Source: Cyanobacteria bacterium HKST-UBA02
Lineage (GTDB): Bacteria > Cyanobacteriota > Vampirovibrionia > Obscuribacterales > Obscuribacteraceae
Length of the DNA stretch: 6,017 nt
Direction of reading: 5' to 3'
NCBI GenBank assembly: GCA_020431945.1
Contig: JAGQHH010000046.1
Coordinates: forward strand, 1 to 6,017
Made by a program: the position numbers and the translations under genes. Shown here in pieces: positions 1 to 6,017 of this stretch. How positions within the stretch are numbered: the first letter of the stretch is position 1; each line of letters starts with the position of its first letter. Below the pieces are notes generated by a model. The model was not told the origin of the DNA and did no database searches. It saw only the letters and a list, made by a program, of their open reading frames with translations.

Positions 1-747
1 CATCTGATAGCTCTTGCGGTCGCCGAACTGCGGAGCAGACTCGGCAGCTTCGCGAAAGGGTCCGTAAAGCGCTGAGGAGAACTTCGAGCTGTAAGCCATG
101 ATCGGCACATTCTCGAAGCCGTCTTCATCCAGGGCGCGGCGAATGGCTGCTACTCGCCCGTCCATCATATCGGAGGGGGCGATGATATCGGCTCCGGCGC
201 GAGCCTGGGAGACGGCTGCCCGGGCCAGGACATCGACACTGGCATCGTTGAGAATCTGATTGCCTTCCACAATTCCGCAATGACCATGGTCCATGTATTC
301 GCAAAGGCATGTATCTGCCACGACCATGAGCTCGGGGAACCGTGCCTTGATCTGTCTGGTGGCTTCCTGGACCACTCCTTTGTCGCTCCAGGCGCCCGAG
401 GCATGGGAGTCTTTCACTCTGGGAATGCCGAAGAGGATGATTGACGAGAGACCTTCGTCCATGACCTCGTCGAGCTCGAAAAGAGCCTGGTCGATGCTCT
501 GCTGATGGATACCGGGCATGGAGCTGATCGGTGTTTTGACTCCATCGCCTTCGACTATGAAAAGCGGGTAGATGAGTTGCTCGCGACGCAAATGGGTCTC
601 CCGGACCATGGCTGCCATAGTGGGATTCTGGCGCAAGCGGCGCAGGCGCAGTTGCGGAAATGTGGCTGAGTGACCAGATCGAGACGACTGGGCGGCGTTC
701 TTTTTCTCGGCCGGCTTTGCTTTCTTGAGTCCAGGTCCGGTGCTCAC
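1..747 (-). CDS. hemB: Porphobilinogen synthase (delta-aminolevulinic acid dehydratase), zinc type, C-terminus cut by window edge
   Basis: Joins two 5-aminolevulinate molecules into porphobilinogen, an early cytoplasmic step of heme and other tetrapyrrole synthesis. Reading leftward from a GTG at 747 gives 249 residues with no stop. The segment DTCLCEYMDHGHCG carries Cys147, Cys149 and Cys157 with the C-x-C-x7-C spacing of the catalytic zinc site, so this is a zinc-type rather than a purely Mg-type enzyme. MAYSSKF contains Lys222, matching the first active-site lysine, and is followed by YGPFREAAESAPQFGDR, a strongly conserved family stretch. The second, Schiff-base lysine (VKPG region) and the C-terminal third lie beyond the left edge. 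The GTG start is chosen because CAGGAG lies about 8 bases upstream; it gives an N-terminus roughly 27 residues longer than E. coli HemB, rich in Lys, Ala and Ser. It follows the cyclase gene by 105 bp on the same strand. Identity is very secure; the exact start is less so. Confidence 0.97.
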   Translation of the reverse strand, partial: MSTGPGLKKAKPAEKKNAAQSSRSGHSATFPQLRLRRLRQNPTMAAMVRETHLRREQLIYPLFIVEGDGVKTPISSMPGIHQQSIDQALFELDEVMDEGLSSIILFGIPRVKDSHASGAWSDKGVVQEATRQIKARFPELMVVADTCLCEYMDHGHCGIVEGNQILNDASVDVLARAAVSQARAGADIIAPSDMMDGRVAAIRRALDEDGFENVPIMAYSSKFSSALYGPFREAAESAPQFGDRKSYQM

Positions 748-757
748 TGTTTAATCT

Positions 758-783
758 CCTGTTAACTGCGCCTGTCAACTGCG
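758..783. repeat. Two tandem 13-bp repeats in the hemB leader
   Basis: The plus strand reads CCTGTTAACTGCG (758-770) followed at once by CCTGTCAACTGCG (771-783), 12 of 13 bases identical. Read on the hemB strand, the copy nearer the gene includes the CAGG of the CAGGAG ribosome binding site. Anything binding the repeat as DNA or RNA could therefore affect hemB expression. Function is inferred only from position; a chance duplication is possible. Confidence 0.5.
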
Positions 784-800
784 AAGAACCAATATATCCC

Positions 801-831
801 GGGGGAGTGCCCTCGGCATGTTTTCGCCCCC
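801..831. other. Compound hairpin between the cyclase gene and hemB
   Basis: GGGGG (801-805) can pair with CCCCC (827-831), and inside them TGCC (808-811) pairs with GGCA (815-818) around a 3-base loop, leaving an 8-base bulge on one side. On the plus strand it is followed by five T (834-838) and so resembles an intrinsic terminator, yet no plus-strand gene lies upstream. In the leftward transcript there is no U tract after it, so it would be a leader structure or an RNA-processing or stability element between the two genes. Seen by eye only; no folding energy was calculated. Confidence 0.4.
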
Positions 832-852
832 TGTTTTTAATACTTTGTGGCG

Positions 853-2517
853 TCAGCCCCGGACCACGCGGTTTTTGCCTTGCTGTTTGGCGACTTTCAC
901 CGCATTGGTGGCCCGTTCCAGGAGCGAATTGAAATTCTCGCTGCCCGTCATGGATGCAACCCCGGCACTGACAGTCATTTTGAAGAATTTGCCCCCTGAT
1001 TTGTGCGGGACATTGCCGAAGGAAGAGAGCAGCTCCGAGGCTACCTCCATGGCGTCCTCGATCCTGAGGCTGTCGTCCAGCACCGCGATTTCGTCGCCGC
1101 CTACGCGTCCGATGATATCGGTGTGGCGAAAGACTTTCTTGATGATCTGGACCAGGGAGACAATGGTCCGGTCGCCGACGGCGAAGCCGTAATTGTCGTT
1201 GACGGCTTTGAGATCGTCGATGTCGAAGATAGTGAGGACCTGCTCGAACCGGTGAGAGCGAACTTTGACGCTGCGCTGGGCGAACTCCATGAAGTGCGAG
1301 TGGTTGAGTGTCTGGGTGAGACCGTCATTTTTGAGGAGCTTCTGGAAAATCCGGTAGCGCTCGAGCTTCCCGGCGATGGTGGAGATGAGCAGCTGCGGAT
1401 TGACCGGCTTGATCAGATGGTCGTCACCCCCGGCACGGGCTGACTCTATGTGAGCTTCGAGCTGATTCTGGGTGGTGAGGAAGAGGATGGGGATAGCGGC
1501 GAAACGCTCATTCTGCCTGACGAAGCGAGCGAGCTCGAAGCCATTGATCTCGCCCATCATGATATCGAGCAAGATCAGGTCCGGGCAGAAGGTCAGGAGG
1601 GCTTCTTCGAAAAGGCGCGGGTCCTGCTGCCAGAGAACATGGTAGCCGGCTTCTTCCAGTGTTGCTACCAGATATTTGGCCTGGTCCGGATCGTCTTCCA
1701 CCGAGAGAATGCGATAACGCTCGGGCTTGCCGCGCTCGAAGAGATAGCGAAGTTTTTCGACGATCACGTCGACTTCGGTGGGGAGCTCGAAAAAGGCGTC
1801 AGCCCCGGCTTTGATTGCCCCGATTTTATCGAGAAAACCCTGCTCCTCGCTGAGCAGGATTATCGAAACGCTGTCTCCGCCAGGCAGGCTGCGGCAGCCT
1901 GCTATGAGGTCGTAGCCGTTGCCGTCGGTGATCGGGACGCATACCATCAAGCCGTCCGGGAACTTGGACATGATGGCATTCTTTGCTTCGTTCCATGATG
2001 CGCATGGCCTTACCGCCATGCCGTGATTGTCCAGGGTGCGGGCGAGCTGCCCCAGGCGGTTCCGGTCGCTGGACACGACGATCACGTCCGGCCTGTTGTC
2101 TTGCACTATCTGCGGTGTCACAGCCACGGTCAGCAGGTGCGAGGGAGGCGCTTCCTGAGGGGGTTGAGACTTGCCGGCATTCTCCAGCAAGCCCTGCATC
2201 TCGGCCAGCATATCCTTGAAGCGGCGCCAGTAGACGATGACATCATCGGGCTGCTCCTGGAACATGGTCATGCACAGGCGCTCTCCGGCCTCGGCCAGGG
2301 GTGTCAGCTCGTTGAGGTTGTAGACTCCGGCGCTGCCGGCTATCTGGTGGAAGTGCTCGGCGAGCTGTTTGAGATTCTCCTGGTCCCAGGGACTGCGGGC
2401 GAATTGCAGGACATGGGCTTCCATGGGAACCAGCCGCTCCAGGCAGCGAGCGACATAGTTCGCTCTGTGCGAGTCCATCTGGCTGGACCATCCACCTGTC
2501 GTTCCTTGCTGTGTCAT
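853..2517 (-). CDS. Hpt - degenerate receiver - receiver - GGDEF diguanylate cyclase fusion protein
   Basis: Predicted cytoplasmic signalling protein of 554 residues that would make cyclic-di-GMP from two GTP under phosphorelay control. Hpt domain, about 15-112: phospho-histidine candidate His57 in HQIAGSAG, with Ala where Lys is usual (HxxKGS). Receiver 1, about 143-262: degenerate, with Cys193 at the aspartate position, Leu245 at the conserved lysine and only one acidic residue (Asp151) in the first loop. Receiver 2, about 268-388: complete, with Asp275, Asp276, Asp318, Thr348 and Lys370. GGDEF domain, about 395-554: metal-binding Asp432 in DIDDLK, GGDEI at 473-477 instead of GGDEF, and an RxxD inhibitory site (Arg464, Asp467) at the normal distance. 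REC-REC-GGDEF recalls PleD, but here the first receiver is the degraded one and an Hpt is added. No membrane segment is visible. The ATG at 2517 has only a distant GAGG; a start at Met14 is possible. It lies 28 bp behind the single-receiver gene, probably in one operon. Confidence 0.93.
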   Translation of the reverse strand: MTQQGTTGGWSSQMDSHRANYVARCLERLVPMEAHVLQFARSPWDQENLKQLAEHFHQIAGSAGVYNLNELTPLAEAGERLCMTMFQEQPDDVIVYWRRFKDMLAEMQGLLENAGKSQPPQEAPPSHLLTVAVTPQIVQDNRPDVIVVSSDRNRLGQLARTLDNHGMAVRPCASWNEAKNAIMSKFPDGLMVCVPITDGNGYDLIAGCRSLPGGDSVSIILLSEEQGFLDKIGAIKAGADAFFELPTEVDVIVEKLRYLFERGKPERYRILSVEDDPDQAKYLVATLEEAGYHVLWQQDPRLFEEALLTFCPDLILLDIMMGEINGFELARFVRQNERFAAIPILFLTTQNQLEAHIESARAGGDDHLIKPVNPQLLISTIAGKLERYRIFQKLLKNDGLTQTLNHSHFMEFAQRSVKVRSHRFEQVLTIFDIDDLKAVNDNYGFAVGDRTIVSLVQIIKKVFRHTDIIGRVGGDEIAVLDDSLRIEDAMEVASELLSSFGNVPHKSGGKFFKMTVSAGVASMTGSENFNSLLERATNAVKVAKQQGKNRVVRG

Positions 2518-2545
2518 CGGCTGATTAAATCCTCAACTCCACAAA

Positions 2546-2911
2546 TCAAACATCTACCGCCAGGAGATTGCCGAGCTCGCGGGTGAGCTCCTCGAGATGG
2601 AAAGGCTTAGCCAGGTATTTGTTGGCGCCGGCTTCCTTGCACTGCGCTTCTTCACTCGAGCCGTGCCGTCCTGTGAGCATCAGAACAGGCAGAGAGCCGC
2701 CGTCAGCGCGGTATTGCTTGCAGATTTCGATACCGGTGACATCGGGAAGATTCCAGTCGAGCACTATGACATCGTAGGCAGGCGCGGCGATTTTCTCGAG
2801 TGCCCTGGCGCCGTTGCCGACATGCTCGGTTTCGTGTCCCTGGAACTCAAGCCAGTCGATGAGCGTGTTGGCCAAGACATGATCGTCTTCCACTAGCAAG
2901 ATTCTGGCCAC
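2546..2911 (-). CDS. Single-domain response regulator (CheY/Spo0F-like receiver)
   Basis: A stand-alone receiver of 121 residues with no output domain, expected to act as a cytoplasmic phosphoryl carrier or protein-binding switch. All key positions are present: acidic pair Asp9 and Asp10 (LLVEDD), phospho-acceptor Asp52 in VLDWNLPD, switch Thr80 (MLTGR) and Lys102 in AKPF. Its length is the usual one for an isolated receiver, and it ends just after the last helix. The start is a GTG at 2911, chosen because GGAGGGG lies 8 bases upstream and the conserved first strand begins at residue 4. It is the first gene of the leftward set, and the next gene carries an Hpt domain, so exchange of phosphate between Asp52 and His57 of that protein is a reasonable inference. 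No sensor kinase is in the window, so the signal is unknown. Confidence 0.95.
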   Translation of the reverse strand: MARILLVEDDHVLANTLIDWLEFQGHETEHVGNGARALEKIAAPAYDVIVLDWNLPDVTGIEICKQYRADGGSLPVLMLTGRHGSSEEAQCKEAGANKYLAKPFHLEELTRELGNLLAVDV

Positions 2912-2932
2912 CTGACATTCCCCTCCGGGCGA

Positions 2933-2961
2933 TTAACCATATTCTATCAGTGAGTGATAAT
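2933..2961 (+). promoter_or_regulatory. Candidate sigma70-type promoter for the exported-protein pair
   Basis: TTAACC (2933-2938, 4 of 6 to the -35 consensus) is followed after 17 bases by GATAAT (2956-2961, 5 of 6 to the -10 consensus). Transcription would begin near 2967, giving a leader of about 20 bases before the ATG at 2987. Spacing is ideal and the position fits, but no experimental support is available and the host sigma consensus is unknown. Confidence 0.5.
2945..2959. promoter_or_regulatory. Inverted repeat TATCA-N5-TGATA in the divergent region, possible operator
   Basis: TATCA (2945-2949) and TGATA (2955-2959) form a perfect 5-bp inverted repeat around GTGAG. The right arm overlaps the rightward GATAAT box, and the left arm overlaps TAGAAT read leftward (2946-2941), a -10-like box for the response regulator gene. 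A protein bound here could control both directions. No partner -35 is clear for the leftward promoter. Short arms in AT-rich sequence can arise by chance. Confidence 0.35.
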
Positions 2962-2986
2962 CCCTCTAACGTGGCAAGTTTAAAGA

Positions 2987-3511
2987 ATGAAAGTTCAGAT
3001 AGCCGCTCTTTTGCTAGTTCTTGCCTTTCCGGTTCCATGCCAGGCACAGTATGGCGACCGTCTGGATGCCATGATCAGACACGAGGAAACCCGAAAGCGC
3101 TGGGAAAGCAACGAGCTTGCCGAGAAACGCAGCCGGGAGAAGCGTATGTCGCCGCCTCAAAGGAAGCGACCGGATCGTAGCCCCGAGGCTATTCAGAGAG
3201 CAGCCAATTATTCTGCCCATCAGTCTTTTCGAGTAATCGTCGGGTGCGTGGAAAAGGCTGCAAAGCTCGAGGACCTGTATGGTGTTACTGTGAAAGCCAC
3301 CCGCGAGCGCTGGTCGAAGATGGGAGCCGGCGAGAAGCAGAAGACGCTGGCTGCCATGAAAAACTGGGCAGCAAAAAACAAAGTTCTATCTGTGTCGGTA
3401 GAAACGACCACTATGGTTGCGACCGTAAAGATCGATGCCCCGGGAATCACAGGAGTCCATCTCTGGAGTGAAGGCGGTGTCTTCAAGTTCAGCGATACGT
3501 TCAAATATTGA
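2987..3511 (+). CDS. Small exported protein of unknown family, first of a tandem paralogous pair
   Basis: The family is not recognised. The 174-residue product begins with a classical signal peptide (hydrophobic 4-16) ending at CQA (Ala20), with no good lipobox, so a soluble exported protein is expected. Just after cleavage is the pattern Y-x3-LD-x2-[IV]-[RK]-x3-[ST]-R-x2-W (Tyr22 to Trp39), shared with the next gene. A charged, Arg/Lys/Glu-rich and Pro-containing linker runs to about residue 70. The C-terminal domain, about 85-174, has helices with LEDLYG, TRERW and EKQKTL, then strands VATVKIDAPG, GVHLW and GVFKFSD. That helix-then-strand order with a closing aromatic-Lys-Phe resembles NTF2-like or cystatin-like small domains, which is inference only. 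No catalytic motif is visible. The ribosome binding site before the ATG at 2987 is weak. It is 25 bp ahead of its paralogue and very likely co-transcribed with it. Confidence 0.85.
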   Translation: MKVQIAALLLVLAFPVPCQAQYGDRLDAMIRHEETRKRWESNELAEKRSREKRMSPPQRKRPDRSPEAIQRAANYSAHQSFRVIVGCVEKAAKLEDLYGVTVKATRERWSKMGAGEKQKTLAAMKNWAAKNKVLSVSVETTTMVATVKIDAPGITGVHLWSEGGVFKFSDTFKY

Positions 3512-3536
3512 CGGCTAGTAGATACTGGAGGAGCGG

Positions 3537-4127
3537 ATGAGCTTTCGAATTGGTTTGCCAGGAGCCCCATGTTACTTTCGTCTGGCTGTTATCGTTGCTT
3601 GCCTGGCTGGCTCCGCCGGCCCGGCGATGTCTTACGATCCGATTCTCGATCAGAAGGTGAAATATCACCAGTCCAGAGTCAACTGGAAGATCAAAGAAGG
3701 TCAGGACAAGATTCGCAAGAGCCGGGAGCGCATGCAGAGCGAGCGCGAGCACCGATCCAGCTATGGCAGCTCGAGCAGTTCCAGGTCTTCGTCGCACAGC
3801 TCATCTTCCAGTAGCAGCCGAACTCCCAGTGTCAGCGCCAGCCGCTGTCTGCAGACCTTCATGACTGCTGCGAGCCGGGCTACCAGCCTGGACCAGTTGC
3901 ATCCTTATGCCATCAGACCGACCCGTGAGTACTGGGGGAGGCTGAACGCCAGTGACAAGCAGAAGACCCTCATGGGTCTCAAGAAATGGGCTTACCACGG
4001 TCGTGTAATATCGGAAGATTGCAAGCCCGCGGTGGCGACGGTGCGGATTCAGGCGCCGGGAGTCAAGGGGGCGCATTTATGGGTAGAAGATGGGGTCTGG
4101 AAATTCAGCGACGTGATCAAGCAATAG
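3537..4127 (+). CDS. Small exported serine-rich-linker protein, second of the tandem paralogous pair
   Basis: Not recognised as a named family. The 196-residue product has an export signal (basic residues, hydrophobic 16-30) with likely cleavage after GPA (Ala30) or AMS (Ser32). The sequence IVAC at Cys22 also fits a lipobox, so a lipoprotein is possible though its hydrophobic stretch before Cys is short. Tyr33 to Trp50 repeats the Y-x3-LD...R-x2-W pattern of the preceding protein. A charged helix (about 38-72) leads to a serine tract (74-102, about 20 Ser) that uses all six serine codons. The C-terminal domain (about 108-196) matches the neighbour with roughly 40% identity by eye, including DKQKTL, VATVRIQAPG, GAHLW and WKFSD. 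Cys104 and Cys162 are the only mature cysteines and could form a disulfide. The start is secured by GGAGGAG (3527-3533) just upstream. The N-terminal half would be flexible, holding the C-terminal domain away from its anchor or partner. Confidence 0.87.
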   Translation: MSFRIGLPGAPCYFRLAVIVACLAGSAGPAMSYDPILDQKVKYHQSRVNWKIKEGQDKIRKSRERMQSEREHRSSYGSSSSSRSSSHSSSSSSSRTPSVSASRCLQTFMTAASRATSLDQLHPYAIRPTREYWGRLNASDKQKTLMGLKKWAYHGRVISEDCKPAVATVRIQAPGVKGAHLWVEDGVWKFSDVIKQ

Positions 4128-4194
4128 ATATCGCCGCTGGTGCCGCCCAAGGCTTTTGTATACCGGTGTAAAGAGTGTGTAGCACGTGTAATCC

Positions 4195-4224
4195 TTGACA
4201 TCGAGCGCCTTCTGACCGGATTAT
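4195..4224 (+). promoter_or_regulatory. Candidate promoter upstream of ftsH
   Basis: A perfect TTGACA (4195-4200) is followed after 18 bases by GATTAT (4219-4224, 4 of 6). Transcription would start near 4231 and run into the palindrome at 4234-4248, leaving a leader of about 350 bases before ftsH or producing a separate small RNA. A weaker alternative nearer the gene is TTGCCA (4470-4475) with TATGAG (4491-4496), at a short 15-base spacing. Confidence 0.35.
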
Positions 4225-4233
4225 TTCTGTCAA

Positions 4234-4248
4234 AAGCTGATTCAGCTT
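4234..4248. repeat. Exact odd palindrome AAGCTGA-T-TCAGCTT
   Basis: Seven-base arms match perfectly around one central base. It sits directly after the candidate promoter at 4195-4224, where a repressor of that promoter would bind. A one-base loop is too tight for a stable RNA hairpin with all pairs formed, so a DNA-binding site is more likely than a terminator. Confidence 0.45.
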
Positions 4249-4584
4249 CACCAGGTGTGTGTCAACGGATAGAGCCGTGGATGGCTATTCTGTCTCTTCG
4301 CTCGAGACTGCGGGAGCTGCAAGAAGCAACTTGTCTTGTCAAGCATCATTTCTCTATGGAATGAGAAGCTGCGATTTGGTACCAAAAATATGCTTTTCAA
4401 GACACACATAAGGAATCCATCCTCAGAATCGAGTAACGAATCATTCGGCGACATTTAAGCGGTCGAGGCTTGCCAGAAGGCGCAAGCAAGTATGAGTACC
4501 CAGCTGCCGTGACCGTCGTCTTCTTGATCGAGAAATGCTCCTTGCATGTCATCCATAAACCCAGGTTCAAAATGGGGACCTCGA

Positions 4585-6017
<1,433 letters not shown>

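Larger units (their letters stand above)
4128..4584. other. Gene-free intergenic region of 457 bp before ftsH
   Basis: No open frame here has credible coding character; the longest (4140-4364 plus, 4248-4454 minus) are short, lack a ribosome binding site and show no family motif. The region is more AT-rich than its flanks. It holds a candidate promoter (4195-4224), an exact odd palindrome (4234-4248), a second one, CGAATCATTCG (4437-4447), and a possible hairpin CTTGC (4469-4473) with GCAAG (4482-4486) in the probable ftsH leader. No clear terminator with a T tract was found after the gene ending at 4127. A small RNA or a long regulated leader is possible but unproven. Confidence 0.6.

Noticed and set aside
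125..778. Open frame of 217 codons on the minus strand overlapping hemB in another frame
   Set aside because: The hemB frame on the same strand holds every conserved motif; the overlapping product is Arg/Ser/Pro-rich with no domain, as expected for a shifted frame.
750..778. TTGACA (778-773 on the minus strand) as a hemB promoter
   Set aside because: With normal spacing the -10 box would fall at 755-750, next to the start codon, placing the transcription start inside the gene; the match is better explained by the tandem repeat.
1003..2586. Several plus-strand open frames opposite the cyclase gene (1003-1443, 1450-1998, 2023-2586)
   Set aside because: They lie antisense to clear Hpt, receiver and GGDEF domains and show no motif of their own.
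2942..2961. A true TetR-type tet operator
   Set aside because: Only one half resembles the tet operator; the arm spacing differs and no TetR-family gene is in the window.
3756..3842. DNA microsatellite or CRISPR-like repeat in the serine-rich segment
   Set aside because: Codons are mixed and no DNA unit recurs regularly; the repetition exists only at the amino acid level.
4125..4180. Intrinsic terminator after the second exported protein
   Set aside because: Short GC matches are present but there is no convincing stem followed by a T tract.
4140..4364. Possible 74-residue gene after the exported pair
   Set aside because: No ribosome binding site, no recognisable motif, and AT-rich composition unlike neighbouring genes; treated as intergenic.

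Overview
This 6 kb window comes from a moderately GC-rich bacterial chromosome. It has three leftward genes (positions 1-2911), a short divergent control region (2912-2986) and three rightward genes (2987 to the right edge). Both outer genes are cut by the window ends. Signal peptides on two small proteins and a membrane FtsH show export across a membrane, but the taxon cannot be fixed from the sequence alone. An early-branching cyanobacterial-sister lineage such as the Obscuribacterales is only a weak guess. No tRNA, rRNA, CRISPR array, insertion sequence or phage gene was seen.

Leftward block, in transcription order: a single-domain response regulator (2546-2911) with a complete phospho-acceptor site, then 28 bp later a four-domain protein (853-2517) of Hpt, degenerate receiver, intact receiver and GGDEF diguanylate cyclase. 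After 105 bp comes hemB (1-747, C-terminus off the left edge), encoding a zinc-type porphobilinogen synthase of tetrapyrrole synthesis. The first two genes look like one signalling operon in which phosphate could pass between the free receiver, the Hpt histidine and the intact receiver to control cyclic-di-GMP synthesis. hemB is a housekeeping gene that may be read through from them. Its leader has a 13-bp tandem repeat touching the ribosome binding site and a compound hairpin.

The 75-bp divergent region holds a good candidate promoter for the rightward genes and an inverted repeat (TATCA-N5-TGATA) lying between two opposed -10-like boxes, a natural place for a shared operator.

Rightward block: two adjacent small exported proteins (2987-3511 and 3537-4127, 25 bp apart) that are full-length paralogues. 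Both have a signal peptide, a shared motif just after cleavage, a variable low-complexity linker and a shared C-terminal domain of about 90 residues. I do not recognise the family. A gene-free stretch of 457 bp follows, with a candidate promoter and an exact odd palindrome. Then comes ftsH (4585 to the right edge), an AAA+ zinc protease that shows Walker A, Walker B, arginine fingers and the HExxH motif just before the edge, with several departures from the usual FtsH sequence.

The items that best repay a second look are the Hpt-REC-REC-GGDEF architecture with cysteine at a phospho-acceptor position, and the unrecognised tandem exported pair.
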